A program made the position numbers and the translations under genes. A stretch of DNA of 64,000 nt from Phallusia mammillata (Eukaryota; Chordata; Ascidiacea; Phlebobranchia; Ascidiidae), in assembly GCA_003260075.1 (NCBI GenBank), contig QLIY01000650.1, forward strand, positions 30,859 through 94,858, read 5' to 3'. The notes beneath the pieces are model-generated. The model was given only the letters and a program-made list of their open reading frames with translations, was not told the DNA's origin and ran no database searches. Below are positions 11,501-24,600 of the stretch, in pieces (position 1 is the stretch's first letter; every line of letters begins with the position of its first letter).

Positions 11501-12550
11501 GACGAGCCACTGTATATTCCCATAACGCAAGAGCACGCGCCTCAAACAGAAGACCAGTTGGAAGAACAAGCTGAAGTGTTCTCGAAACTCGGCGATACCT
11601 TAGAAGGGTCGCAAGTTCGAGCTAAAATGCAAAGCACCTCGTTGTTATCTGACATGGAAGCCTTTAAAGCTGCAAATCCGGGCTGTGTACTGGAAGACTT
11701 TGTACGCTGGTACTCGCCCAGGGATTTTGAGGAGGGATGTTTGTCACCGCGCATGCGCATACCAGGCAATTTATGGGTGACTACCTGGAGCTCCGCAAGG
11801 CCTGTTCCCGCACATCGGCAGAAACGGATATTCGATGACACCAAGGAAGCTGAAAAAGTTTTGCATTTTCTAACTAATCTGAAGCCAGCGGAAATAACGC
11901 AGATGCTATTGCCGATGTGCGTACAAGAGACTTTGCTTATTTTACGGGCGTCTTCAAGCAATCTTCTACCTTGCCTTCCGAGTCTCCCTCCGCTGTGCAA
12001 CCAAATCGAAACGAGAGCTAGTCAGCTGTTTCAGTCGTGGAAAATGGCGGGTTCCGTTGCCAACCAGTTTGTGTCTTGGAGTCCGGACGAAAAATCAAAA
12101 GTCGAAGACGTATTACGGCAGATCGCATTTGCCGAAAACTTAGTCGAACGCGCACGATCACTTCAACACAAATTTTCCTCTCTCGGCGAAGTCAAAGTTG
12201 TCAACGCATTTGTACGTAACCTTCTGGAGCACCCAGAGGTCGAACTGGACGGTGGCGCCAACGGCAAACAAGGGAAAATTGTGAGGGACTTTTTCAAGGC
12301 GGACCAAGCAAGGCAACACGCCATAAACAACCCTCAAACGAACAATATGGAAACAAACGCCGAAGGATCGAAGCCTCATTTAACGACGCCGGTGCTACCT
12401 AAGCCAGCGGGAAGGGAGTTTATTATACGAACCATGGCCAAACATCCATCAAGGATTTCACATGAGGTTCCACATAGATTGTACGCAGTCCTTGCCCAAA
12501 GTGAATTTCGTTTAGCGTTGTCAGTATCAAGTGACACCACCTTCTTTTAA
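8571..12550 (+). CDS. RAB3GAP1: Rab3 GTPase-activating protein catalytic subunit
   Basis: Exons 8571-8797, 8904-9071, 9427-9596 and 9792-12550 join in phase to 1107 codons. With the non-catalytic subunit RAB3GAP2, the family converts Rab3-GTP to Rab3-GDP in regulated exocytosis and also acts on Rab18 at the ER. Family stretches are clear from end to end: EVFEIIDFTNASDWEKFI at the start, NDFPARAHCLSRWFGLR, NNTGCNIPMFVQI, TELHLAATWPYRTGDMIID, LLHQKLQMLNCCI, and the catalytic-region block DFVRWYSPRDF...PVPAHRQKRIFDDTKEAEKVLH, whose basic cluster contains the family's essential arginine. The C-terminus PAGREFIIRTM...SSDTTFF is intact. The protein is longer than the human one (981 aa), mainly through an acidic Glu/Asp/Ser-rich insert of about 150 residues around 10870-11400. 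Exon structure is lopsided: three small exons, then one of 2.76 kb. TRUB2 converges from the other strand. Confidence 0.95.
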
Positions 12551-13311
12551 TTATTTCGTTGTCGCTTGCAAATATATATTTATTCCAATTTTGCTTCCAA
12601 AAAAACGTTTGCTATTACAGAAACGGCATTGCCTTTTTAGCGCAACAAACAGCACTAAATGTGTTATTAGCTACTGTAACAACATACAGATTTGCCTTGT
12701 CCAACTTCGACCAATTTATTCAAAGGAATGGTGAAGTTACACACCTACACTGAAGCCTGCGAATTGTTTGTGAGCCCTTTATGCCTAATAATGACCTAGT
12801 TAAATTCATCATTGATGTGCAATTGTTAATCATTATTAAGCGTTGTATTTGATTCGGTGTGCGTTGAGGGAACACGATTCTATCACAATAGAACTTGCCA
12901 AAAAATGAGTGGTTCGTTGCTTAGAAAAGGTCGTAAGGCAGCAAAACCCAACAAAAACGTTTGTTGGTAAAGGTTGTAGCGGACACGTGCTTTAAATTGT
13001 TGCTTGGTAAAACCACCATGGTATAGACACGTGACCGCCACAAATTACACTCAATCGAAAGTTACTGGCCAATATAGTTCACACCATATGCCTCCTAGGA
13101 ACTATAATAAGCCAGCGTTTGTTGAAATTGACTACAGGCAAAATACACCTGCACACGACTTTTCACAACATTTACCTATTTGTAAGGCTGTCCGCCACCA
13201 GTATTTAAACCCGCAAAACAACACGTGCCTTTAATGGCAGTTATACTGTACTTCAGAAAACCCAGCATTTTGGGGATGCCCCTATAAAAATTGCATTCGC
13301 AACTGATTTTG
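12551..13311. other. Convergent intergenic region RAB3GAP1/TRUB2
   Basis: Contains the two 3' untranslated regions. Short frames at 12531-12753 and 13004-13234 lack splice context, homology or codon character. No repeat was recognised. Confidence 0.45.
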
Positions 13312-15845
13312 CTATCCACCTACTGACGTTTCAGATAACTCTTCAAGTAGCGTGTCGTCGTCAGTTGTGACGCCATTGTCTTGTGTATCAGAAGCAGCCG
13401 TAAGCAAAGTCTGTGTAGGTGCTTTGCTAACAGAGTCAGGCAAAACAAGAGTTTCATTTCGGAAATGCGTATGGCGTTTTAACATTCCAGGGGTTAAGAC
13501 ATGGCGGAAATATGTCATCGATTCTAGAACCCTTTGTACGTTGATCTTGCGCAATAATAAGGTGTTTGGATCATCGTAAAGAAAAGGTCCGTCCTGTTGT
13601 CGCTGAACATATGTGCATATAGCGTTCGTTTTCAAAATGAGACCGATTTCGTGTATAAGACGCCTTATATCACTGCAAGCCTCATCAATACATGTAACCT
13701 CTGCAATAAAAAAAATGAAACAAAATTTGGATTTTTAGATCAAAAAACTGTAGCTTACCTATTCCAAATTTTGGTGGTTTGAATTCCACTAATTTCAAAT
13801 CCAATATAATCGGTCCACAGTATTGCTGTGGTTTGAGTAATCCCTCTGATGCAAGCTCATATGCTTTCTGGGTCGATAAATCCACACCAGTTTGCCTTAA
13901 AAGTTTCAAAAGTATGTTGGTTACTAGCAGGACTTGATAAAACCCTTGAAGATGCTTTGGGCACTTTAATCTTTGGTGCCTCATACAGTGGTAGCTTGTG
14001 AATGGAATAATGGAAGAAAAGTGATCATAAAGTTATGTTTTGTTGCAACGTTGAAACATACACAGCTAACACTTGGAAAATATGTGGTATATACATCTAA
14101 ACTGAAGGACCCCAATGGAAATGCTTGAATAGTGGTTCACAACCTTTTTTACTTCATATCCCTTTTGTAGACATTCTAACACAGCGCGACCCCTTTGCAA
14201 ACACACATAACAAGTTTTCCCACCAGAATGTGTTCATGTCACTGTAACAATTCTTTCTTGCTTGGCAGCAAACCTTTTAAACGTGGTTATGGCTCATGTC
14301 AGCATGAACCATATCACTATTTCCAGCGTATTATGCCAAGTAAAGCCAAAACCCAAATTCATAGAAATATTTAATCGCAAATGCTGTTGTGCCAGCTCTA
14401 AATCAATCTTTCATGTGAGTTACTATGCTAAACAAAAGACACATGGAAGCTTTTACAAAACGGAAAAAATCATTCTGAGTTGAGTTGCATCTGAGCGACC
14501 CCCGAGGCACCCATATAGGGGTACCGAGAAAAAATGAGCTTACTTTGTTGACCAAAGGTTTGTAGAAAAAAATGGCAAAATTTAAAGCAATTTCAACTAC
14601 AGTTGTTAAAATATGAGACATTTATTAAACTAAGGGATAAGCCATCAAACATATATTTTTATCTAATGCAGATAAAGACAAACAGAATATGTGATTCAAT
14701 AGACATAAATGCAAAACATATCATCATTTACCTTATGGAAGCTTTTCTGTGTGTTCCTTGTATGTGCATTAATATTCTAGCAATTTTGTCAGCTGTAACA
14801 TGTTGCCATGTGCTCCGTTCCACAATTTTTGTTTCCCCAGTTGCTGATAAAGATGCAAGACCCAAATGACCATGGGCAAGATATTTCCTAGGAAGTTTTG
14901 CCCTGTCAAATCTTTTAATCAGATCTGATCCTAAATCCTTTAGTCCAACAACTGCAAAGCAAAGCGATTATTGAATATCTGCAACACCCACTAAACCAAT
15001 TTACTACACAGTTAATTATAAACAGTGACAACTTGTATACAATTATATTTAGCACTTGCCTAAAACACCACAAGCTTTAACGTCCAAAGTTGTCCCACAC
15101 AATAGTTCAAAGTCACTATGACGAAATCTAGGGCCTTGCACTGTAGAATTTCACAAATATTGGTTATTCATAATTAGTATTAAATCCACAGTTAGAACAA
15201 GTAATTTTGTTCAACAAGTTACCTAAAGGATGATCAAACCAGTCTGGTACACAAACAGGTTTCAAAGTATTTTCAAGTTGTCCAACATGGCTTTGATTGC
15301 TTTCATCAACTGGGTGATCAGAATCTTCTATTTCTGACTGGCGTTTAAAAGTGACCCTTTTCTTTTGGGGCCTCTGTTCAAGACTGTTGATGTCTAGCAT
15401 ACAAAAAAACTTTTTAAAGCAATAGTTCCCAATTCAAGTTGTCATTTTAACTAAACTTTAAGCCAATGTTTAATAGAAAAAAAACAGAAATGAAAATGTA
15501 GCGGTTGCGATATAACTTTTTTCAAATTTCAAAATAATAATTATGTATTTGGCTCATTCTGACTTGCTAGCTCAAAGCTCGCAAGGAAGTCAAATGGTGC
15601 AATGTTTTTATTTAACTTGATTGCGAAATTGTGTTTGAACTTTAAAATATTTGCTGTTGCAGCATTTCCTTTTAAACATTGCATGAAAAATTATTTTATA
15701 CATAAAAAAAATTCTTACCCAAAACCAGCTTGTCCACAATTGAGGAAACAAATGGATAATGTGGAACATCGGCCGGTTTGTAAACAGCAAAGATTCCATT
15801 CAACCAGCGAAATGCTTTGGGGGCATAAGTAACTGGTAAAGACAT
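13312..15845 (-). CDS. TRUB2: TruB family pseudouridine synthase 2 (mitochondrial)
   Basis: Six exons in transcript order: 15719-15845, 15223-15393, 15060-15140, 14732-14951, 13759-13895 and 13312-13700. They join to 374 codons (human TRUB2 is 331). The family acts in mitochondria, where TRUB2 modifies mitochondrial mRNAs and supports mitoribosome assembly. Matches to TRUB2 run through the protein: LNGIFAVYKPADVPHY at the start, VPDWFDHPLVQGPRF, TLDVKACGVLVVG (the Asp in the LD pair corresponds to the catalytic aspartate), QHVTADKIARILMHIQGTH, DLSTQKAYELASEGLLKP and IGLILKTNAICTYVQR. The C-terminal ~60 residues are Ser/Thr/Asp-rich and not conserved. The intron after exon 3 begins GC (G|GCAAGT), while the other introns are GT-AG. 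The first exon is short but looks complete; a mitochondrial targeting peptide is not obvious. The gene is convergent with RAB3GAP1. Confidence 0.93.
14130..14540. repeat. Probable transposon fragment in TRUB2 intron 4
   Basis: 'agtggttcacaacc' near 14134 resembles a hAT left end, and it is followed by 'gcgacccctttgcaaacaca'. A related 'gagcgacccccgag' lies near 14492. The right end is not defined. Low confidence. Confidence 0.3.
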
Positions 15846-17038
15846 TTCTTCATGAAAGAATGGGCATTACCATTCAGCCAAATTTCATCCAATTCCAAAA
15901 AAGACTTCAGCCAAAAAAATTGCTTTCCTAAAAAAATGTTGCACCGCACGGCGTAGCCTATATTATTATATATACGCACTACGACAATTTTCTAATGTAC
16001 CTTGTAAGACTACAATTGTTGCTATTCATGCAAACGACGAACACTTAATTGACGTTACAAACATCGGAAAATGCATGTAGCCCTGTTTAACAAGTTTTTT
16101 TGAGCTTATTTAAGTATCACAAACTTTAACAAATTCTCCTTCTTTGCCTTATACGTCTAACAACAATTACTGCATGGAACGATTGTTGGAAAGTCCCCAA
16201 CTTGCGAAGTATTTTATACGATTTTTGTGCATTCATGCTTATTGAAGCTTCTTTTTCCCAATGGTTTGAATTGGATGTGTTTCAAATAGTTACATAATTG
16301 TAAAATAAATTGTAATTAGTTCTATATCTAGACTCTCATACTCTTGGCACTCTTATGTATTTGAAGACTACAATCACTTTTGGCGGTGAAAACTCATAAA
16401 AACAAACCTGGCAGTAATACTATTTTTCTTTCTGTAGTGGGGTGTATTCTTACTACTGTACTAGGTAACTTTGTCAGTACTACAATCAATACCATTTAAA
16501 TACTATACTCCTTGAAACTAATCAACAGGGTTTCTTTTTATGTTGAATCCCACCCCTTTTTCTACCACTGGTAGCTGGTTTTAAGGTTCCAATTTAGTTG
16601 GTTTCACCAACATAGAATTTGTAATAGTTTCTATGAATAAACAACTTTTTTCGAACAAACTTGTAATTATTTCCATGTATAAACAAGTACATGCTTGAAT
16701 TTAAACATAGAAACAGAAATAAGCAAGCAACAATTGCCTCGGTCTTAGAAGAATATGTATTACCTTACATATTTTGAAAAGGTAATGGCTAACTTGCAAT
16801 CATAGAAGACCTACTCTATTTGCAGAAAATATGCATATTTACTATGTGTTTTTGCTGTTTTAGTGGACTTACGGTAATATATTGTTTTTGGAGCCATGTT
16901 TTGAAATGTGCCACAACAATAGTTAGAAAAGCATACACATTTAGTCCATTACAAACTAAAACAATAGAAGTGAAAAAATACACATTTAGTCCATTACAAA
17001 CTAAAATGTTAATTACAAAATTATAACCACTGCAGCAA

Positions 17039-17092
<54 letters not shown>

Positions 17093-17168
17093 CTGCAGCA
17101 ACTGCCACTCTGATCTCTGACAAAGTGCACTTAAAAAAACAAAACAATAAAAAGTCAAGATAATTTGC
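15846..17168. other. Intergenic TRUB2/CHMP2B with a 54-base poly-G run
   Basis: AT-rich spacer between two minus-strand genes. A G run at 17039-17092 is bounded on both sides by the 9-mer ctgcagcaa. The segment 'acatttagtccattacaaactaaaa' recurs at 16936 and 16980. The open frames that turn the G run into polyproline are not genes. Confidence 0.5.
17039..17092. repeat. Poly-G run, 54 bases
   Basis: Uninterrupted G, flanked by ctgcagcaa on both sides. This suggests the run was placed at a short overlap. Confidence 0.75.
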
Positions 17169-17798
17169 TCATTGGCCGGGCGTTTGCAGAGCATTTAGTC
17201 TTGCTTCAATATCATCAAATTCTGCTGATGAACCAGACTCTTTAAGGTTGTTACTGGGCACATTTACATTGTTCATTTGGCCAGATATGTCAATGCCAAT
17301 TTCACCCAGAACCTGGTTGATAATCGAATCTTGCTCTTCCTCATCCCCGGACTCATTAAGAACATCATCCAAAGTATCATTTATCATTTCTTCACTCATT
17401 TCCATTTTTGCATTCTCCCTTTCAAACTGCTGCATGGTTTGTGCAATTTTCTGTGGATCCATTTGTTTATTGACCTGCCCCATTGTCTTTGCGGTGGTGC
17501 CCATTACTTTAGCCATTTTCATGTTGGAATGCATTGCCTTGGTCTGTACACCAACGGAAGTAATTGTGGAGCTTGCTTTATAAGTCCTTGTCTTCTGTTT
17601 CCTGAGGTTCACAAGTTGTTTTGCGAGAATTGCACATGTATCCTTATTGCCTGCTTTGGCAGCTTTTTTAATTTCCATCTCAAGTTTCTTTTCTTCTTTT
17701 TCCAGTTGCCCTCGGTCTCGACCAATGTCGCGCTGGGCACGTCTTAACTGCCGGTCTTGTTCCTTCATTTGTTGTTCCACTGTTTTCTTTTTGAACAT
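17169..17798 (-). CDS. CHMP2B: Charged multivesicular body protein 2b (ESCRT-III)
   Basis: Single uninterrupted frame of 209 codons (human CHMP2B is 213). ESCRT-III subunits polymerise on endosomal and other membranes and drive scission away from the cytosol; VPS4 then disassembles them. The protein starts MFKKKTVEQQMKEQDRQLRRAQRDI, keeps the basic N-terminal helices (LAKQLVNLRKQKTRT), the central KTMGQVNKQMDPQKI and the CHMP2-type MEMSEEMINDTLDDVL. It ends with an acidic region and a MIM1-like helix (about residues 195-207, FDDIEARLNALQ) that should bind the VPS4 MIT domain. The motifs favour CHMP2B over CHMP2A. No introns interrupt it; I see no target duplication or poly-A tail that would prove a retrocopy. 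Confidence 0.95.
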   Translation of the reverse strand: MFKKKTVEQQMKEQDRQLRRAQRDIGRDRGQLEKEEKKLEMEIKKAAKAGNKDTCAILAKQLVNLRKQKTRTYKASSTITSVGVQTKAMHSNMKMAKVMGTTAKTMGQVNKQMDPQKIAQTMQQFERENAKMEMSEEMINDTLDDVLNESGDEEEQDSIINQVLGEIGIDISGQMNNVNVPSNNLKESGSSAEFDDIEARLNALQTPGQ

Positions 17799-19406
17799 TT
17801 TTCCTGTTTAGTTTTGCTTACAATAAGATATAACCTAGAATAAACTGAAAAACAATAATATTCTAATAATAGTAACTATATTCAACATTTAGGCAAGTTG
17901 ATTTGTTTACTGCACTCAGAAATAAAACAACAAAGCGACATGGTGTTAAAAACATGCATAAACCAGCAGAAGCCATGAACCACTGCTACCTTTCTTTTGG
18001 CTCATATTTCAAGGCGATCAATTTGAGGATATATAAAAGCAATAGTTCAGTATACTAGTAAATAAAATTTTTAACTCAGGAAACATACTATGATAACATA
18101 CTATGATAACAAACAAAAAACAGCACATATAGGCCATGGACAACATATATGCGAAACAAGAAAATACAAATCCTTTCACAATCTGCGTTGCGCCAGTTTA
18201 ACTGAGCCTCAACGCCCAAAAGAAGTGAACTGAATAATACCATACCCATTACCTATTGTAAAGTGAACTATTTTTAACTAGCAAATTTGGTTCAGGTTTA
18301 CCCTGTTAAAGTTATATAAATCCGGATCAACACAGGACATCCATCTGATTACAACTGCGCTTAAAGCAAAAGTGGTGGACTTATGCCTGTTTACCACACC
18401 CAATTAACTATGCCATATTACACAAAAAAGTTTTAATTCATAAATTTTTAAAAAAATACAAATTTGTTGGTGCAAAATAGTTGCACCGACACGGATAAAA
18501 TCTACATAGTCAATCTTAAACATTACGTCAAACATGAATCAGTCGGTTGAATGACCAAACCACATGACTTGTGACGTCAGATGATCGTATGACATGAATT
18601 ACCGACTAATAACATTCGCTTGAACGGATCAGAATGATTCTAATGAATCCTATTACTGTTTGCTGATTTTGGGTGCTACATTTTCTTTGTTTGATCCACA
18701 AATAATAGCCTACAAAACGGGAGAGGTAGGCTATCCTATAACATGCCAAATTACCTTCCTTTCTTGTGTCTGCACCTAAAGTTACTCGTAATGTCAGAGT
18801 TGTTGGGGCGATATATTTTCTGTATTTGCCTAAACCGGGTGTGAAATTAGTTATCACCGAGGCAGTTAAATGTGGCTTTTAGCGTTAGCACAGGGTTTAA
18901 ACTTTTTATACAACCATTAGATCAGTGTTTCCAAAGTTGGGTTTATAATAAGAAATGAATCAAGTTTAAAAAATACTTTTGTAGGCCTTGCCCAAAACGT
19001 ATTAACGCCATGCTCTAGTAACGTCAAAAACTACAGCCGTATACCAAGGTGTCTGTGCCTTTCACTAAAATTAAAATACAAACAGCTATACAATTCACCA
19101 CATATGGTGAATTAAAATTATAAAGGTGAGAAACTGGGCGTGACATAGATGGTTGTAAACCAAGTTTGCTTTAAAATCGTCAAATAAACTATTCAAACCA
19201 AATCAAAAATACACATGTCCAGTCAAGACTTAGCATTTTCGTCGTCGAAATATACGATCATGAAACATACTTAGCTAAAAACACAAAGCGATTGAAAACA
19301 ACACTTCTGTATTGGTGTAAAGCACTTGGTACATAATCGGTGTAGTACGTCACGCATAACGACTAATCTAATGAAAAAATAAAATCGAAAGTAAAACACA
19401 CAATGT

Positions 19407-19450
<44 letters not shown>

Positions 19451-19457
19451 CGGGGGG
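19407..19457. repeat. Poly-G run with one interruption
   Basis: G from 19407 to 19450, then c, then six more G. The interruption argues against simple replacement of gap characters and for low-quality or dark-signal reads, or a real tract read with error. Confidence 0.7.
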
Positions 19458-19827
19458 CGTAATACTGTAATGGTGGCGAAAAGCGAAATTCCATCGACAA
19501 TACGCAGCAGCCTTTTACCGTATCGATACTTTTACGTGCATGAAATGAGACAAAACACAGTGAGTTATGTTTGTGGGTATAGAATACTTTTTGCAGCTTG
19601 GTTCGGACATTTTCATGGAATGCTCAACAATTTTATGGCCATTTTGCTTCGTTTGGAGTTGGTAAAGAAGTTTTTCTACAATTTTTTGTGACGAGTAAGC
19701 TGCAGACAGTGCACACTGTTTTGACCAATAAGGTCTCATTAGTGCAGCTGGTGACAAGACATCTGCAGCTTACTTATCATTTAGGCTTGATACTTTTATA
19801 TTTCTGAGTGGTTTATCAGTTAAGAGA

Positions 19828-19958
19828 ATATGAACATGTGTAAACACACAAACACATGTGCTCAAAAAAATCAGTATTGGCCAAGTGGGGGGGGGGAGAA
19901 TATTAACATATGTAAACACACAAACACATGTGCTCAAAAAAATCAGTATTGGCCAAGT
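19828..19958. repeat. 60-bp duplication joined by poly-G
   Basis: The segment from 'aatatgaacatgtgtaaac' to 'attggccaagt' occurs on both sides of the G run 19887-19895 with very few differences. Confidence 0.8.
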
Positions 19959-21612
19959 CGGAAATATGTCATGTTTTCACTCTTATGTTTTTCTAATTTC
20001 TGGCACCATTGTTTCTACACATGTGTATGCGTACAAGGTACAAATGTCTAACAACATTACGATGTAGAAGTAGGGGAAGACACATTCGTAGCGTTGTACC
20101 GTGAAGGTCAAAATGTAGCGGGATAGGTAAGAAGAAACTACCGCTGCAATTAACGTGTACCGCTCTATTAACACCAGCGTAAAATGTCACGTGACAAAAA
20201 CGTAAGAAAAGTGTGACGTGGGCACCAGCAGTCCAAAAAGTAACCGGGTTAAAATATGGAATAAAACTTGTTAAAATCGAGAAATAGGAAAAAAAGATGT
20301 TGTAAGTTTAAAGAAACGTGATTTGAAATCAAAAAGATGAAACTTTGGTAGACAAATCTTAAATCGCCTTGGGCCGTGAGCGGATCATGCAAGAAATAAA
20401 AAAAATAAGACCATATTCTCAACGACTTCGCAAGAGCAATCGCGGTTACACCAAATCAATCGCGACACTCTCTTTCAAAGTGTAATTTTTACGTGTGTAT
20501 AAGGAGTTTTTTGCTGCTTAAACCTTGTTCTCATAAAAAAAAGTCGCTCAAGTTTTGTCTGGTAGAAATCCCCCAAAGATTCTTTTGCAAGTAATGGCAT
20601 CGGTTTATAAAAGCAATATTTTGTTAGTAAAAGCAATATCAAGCATACCGTTTAACAGTCAGCAGTATTTTTCAATAAAACCTGATAACACGGATATCAA
20701 ATCGTTTTCCGTTTAAAACTGCCCAAAATAAAACACAGTGGTAATGAAACCCATAACGTATCACGCTAAATGGAAATAAAAGGAAACTAAAACAAGAAAG
20801 GGGGAAAAAATTGGTTGTGAAAAAAGAAAATGATATTTCAAAACTTTAGGTACTAAAACTTATGTCTGTACTTAAACAAATAAATAGTTTACCTTAGTTC
20901 TATTGGAAGCAAGCCTAAACAAACTGGTGGAAGTCTTTGTTTTCTTAATTAGCCATGAGTGAGCAAAAGACTATATTCACAACGATTGAGGTCGGAGAGT
21001 ATGAAACGTTGTCAAAACGAGTTTGGTCGCAGCATCTTTTAGGTTTTGAAGCCAAAGTTTAAGTTGTAATAGTAAGTTATTCAGTTCCTCCAAATTTTCC
21101 TTCAGGTATCTCCTCTAAGCGTTACTAAAATTCTTAAAAAAGTCGCTTTATCATCTTTTCGGTTTAGCTTCGTTGTTTCCCAGTTTTTTGAAGAATTTCT
21201 TGCCTTTGGAAATTATACCTTTCTTTTTAACCTGTAAAAAAGTAAATCTAGTTGGATCAAGTGAAGCTATTGGTTTTGATTGGAGTAGTTTGACATCACC
21301 AAATGTGAGGTGACTTATTGATTTATTCTATTGATTACTAAACTTTTCTGAACTCGCAACTTTCTGAGTCAAAGTCGTATGAGTTAGGGTAGAGTCGCGT
21401 CGCAATATTTTGGGCGACTCTGCAAACTTTTGGCAAATTTTGTTAAAAACAGTAATAAATTGTACAAATGCAATAAAAACTTCAAAAATAGTAAATAAAA
21501 ACAATATCGGTTGGAGTTAAGAGTCTTAAACTAAGTGAAGTTGGAGACGCAACTTTTTTAATTTTTAGTCAAGAATCAAAAATCTGTTCACAACCCCGTC
21601 TGTATCAAACCG

Positions 21613-24600
21613 TCAAAAACAACTTTTCAAATTTTGAGTAATAATCTCATAACCAACCAAATCAGATTTATTTGTGCTTGTGTTGCTGCTTGTAGAGGCA
21701 ACACTTGATGGCGCCTGGTGGCTGGGAGTCAACGGGACGACGGTCGGTTTCGTCATAAGTGACGTGTCAGTCATGGTTGTCGTGGAAACGGTGTTGTTTC
21801 TTGCTGTATCGTTGGGGTCAGCGTTCTTAAGAGCCGCGATCTGTTGTTCGCTAACTTCCTCCAGAAAGTTGGAAGGCACGAGACCTTTCCTTCCTCGGAG
21901 TTCAGCCTAATAAGCGGAATAATTTAGTTTCGTTCGTTTTTTTTTTGGTGTACAGTATCTTCTTCAAGACTTTAATCCACAAAGGTGGAATTTTTTGCAT
22001 TTTTTTTCAGAAAATGTAACACTATGCTTTGGTAAAACAAACAAACATAGGATTCAATTAATTGCAACGACGACCTCATTTTAAGTCCCTAATGAATTTA
22101 GACCAGTGGTTTTTAGACTGTTTATTATCGTTTGTTCTGAAAACGACTGGATAAATTTCATATGCCGTATTATTCGATTGTAAGCCGCGGCTTATAAAGT
22201 TTTTTACCCCACAGTTTCTGCGTCTTACAATCGAGGGCGGCTTACATTTAATCTCATACTGATGTTATTTCTACACCCCTGCTTTTTGCTTCATCTCGCG
22301 TTTAAAGTTATTTTTCAAACATAGATGTACGTCGATATACGTCTACAATTCTACTACGGGTACAACTATCGACTGCGTAGCAACATAAAAAGTTATTTTA
22401 TGAAGCAAGAGTATCTAACATTCCAGCGTGCGGCTTACATTCAGGTAAATACGGTACTCCATATTTTAAAAACTAAATTTACCAACCACAACGCCACAGA
22501 ATTAAAAATATCTATTTGAATAAATATGTCTAAAAATGTAAAACTACACCCTTGGGGTTAAATACCTACAGGTTGAGAACCACTGGTCAAACAAATTACT
22601 CAAAAATCTTTAATTAATTGAAATCTTTGCCGTATTTGAAAATACATGTTCTATTGAAAAAAAAATACTTGACCTTACAATAAACAAGTAAAGCAAAAAA
22701 TCACACAGAAGTGCATTAGGCAGTAAATTGATCCTACCCTGAAGAATCCGTCTTCATCCATTGTTCCAAATATTTTTAGGAAGTCTCCACTCCTGAACGA
22801 CAATTCCGCTTCGGCGTCGATGTTCGGTGACGATTCTTTCGGGTCGTAATCGAACAAAGCAACGCACATTCGAGCCTGATTCGGTGATGACGTCACTTCG
22901 ACCTTTGACACCTCACCTGAACATGCAAACATCCCTTCTGCTTCTGTTACGTTGACAACGCATGAAAAATCCAATGCTAATTATTTTTGGTGTCATAATT
23001 TTATGGCTACCAAATGGAGTATTTTATGTTTTCGTGACAATTAGTAGGCTAGAGATTAACGATTCCAAAACAACAAACTGAAATTTGCGATTAAATCGTC
23101 CTCACAGCGCGAGGTAAAAAACTGATTTCTTAATACTTTAATTGAAACTTGTTCGGCCAAACAAAGTTGTCCCAGTTAAGCCTACTTGAAAACGCCAATA
23201 TTTTAATGCTATTACATTAAGTATGTTATGTTTCACTGACAAAAATAATAGGCTTGGGATTCATTATTCAGCAAAACAAAATATGCGAGGCACTAGGTAA
23301 TTAATCTGATTTCTTAAGACATTGCTCCCCTTGCACACATACTGAAACTTGTTCAATAACAAAGTTTCAGCGAAAATTTAGCTAATAGAGTGAAAATATT
23401 TTTACTTGTACCGTTTCTCTCATCCATGCTGGAGTTTTGATCGGATGACTGCAAGTTCATTCTTACGTCACGTGGCGATGCCGACGGCAAATGACCGCGC
23501 TCGAAAAGCTCCGACAACATTGTAAAGTCATCTACCTGTCCAATGAGAGCAAGTGTATTTTTCAGACCTTAGGTTAAAATAAATAAAGAATATATATTAC
23601 AAGTAAAGTGTAAAAAGGCTGTTTTCATACCTGTACTTCTGATATCATGTTGCAGGGAATGTGACCACTTTTGCCGTTTTGTTTCTCGCCAAAGTAAAAT
23701 CCGTCCGCGTCCTTATCGCCGTAAACCTAAAATAGAATAGAGTTCAAAATACATGGTTTCGACATTGAGGCCTTTCTCTTTATATCATTATACTGTGCAT
23801 TTAATGTAATCAATCCATTTTGGGACTAATCTCATGTTTTTGTGTGGAGCAGTGATATTGTGTGTTAGCGTTTTTATAGAGGCTTTTTTACTTATTTTGT
23901 GGTACACCAAGCACAATGAAAAGCTGTCTAATTTTAGCCTATTTTTTTATTTTAAACAAATGGCCAATTTTATTTCCAATTTTATCGAAAACAGATTTTA
24001 TTCTATTTGGGCTGTTATTTTCCTCATGCATCTTATGAATCCGTGAAAAGTGTTCCAGAGAATTATTCTGATTTTTGACATATCAGTTACCTTTAAGAGT
24101 TGACCTTCAGTGAAAGAAATTTCGTCATCCAACATATCGGTGTTGGGCGACATGACGTAAGGATCGTAATCGTATAAAGCGACGAACAATGAAACTCGCG
24201 AATCATCTACGATCTCCATCTGTTAAACCGAACATGTGTAAACATCACAACTCATGCATCGTATTACAGTAAACCTAGGTTAATCCGGACCCGTTTGGAC
24301 CCATAAATTGCCGGATTAAGGGGGGGGGGGTCCACGATCTCCATCTGGTAAACCGAACATGTGTAAACATCACTACTCATGCATCGTATTACAGTTAACC
24401 TAGGTTAATCCGGACCCGTTTGGACCCATAAATTGCCGGATTAACCGAAGATCTGCATTAACCGATGTCGATTAGTTATATCATTACCCTATTAGAAAGT
24501 ATTTGTACCTCAAGATTTGTCCGAATTAGGCGAAGATCCGGAATAACCGAGGTTCACTTGTAGTTGTAATTTAAGTTACAAAACAAGTCGATATGAGATA

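Larger units (their letters stand above)
17799..21612. other. Intergenic CHMP2B / RIM-binding protein
   Basis: About 3.8 kb without a supported gene. It holds a long poly-G run (19407-19457, broken once by c), a duplicated 60-bp segment with a 9-G join (19828-19958), a short palindrome around 19093-19116 (AATTCACCA-loop-TGGTGAATT) and the 3' untranslated region of the RIM-binding protein gene near 21612. Small open frames on both strands overlap each other and are rejected. Confidence 0.5.

Noticed and set aside
10645-12379. Several antisense open frames across RAB3GAP1
   Set aside because: They are shadows of the strongly conserved plus-strand CDS.
16816-17130. Frame with a long polyproline tract (also at 7386-7664 and 51311-51502; polyglycine at 43128 and 51250)
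   Set aside because: The proline or glycine comes only from poly-G runs that are probably assembly artefacts.
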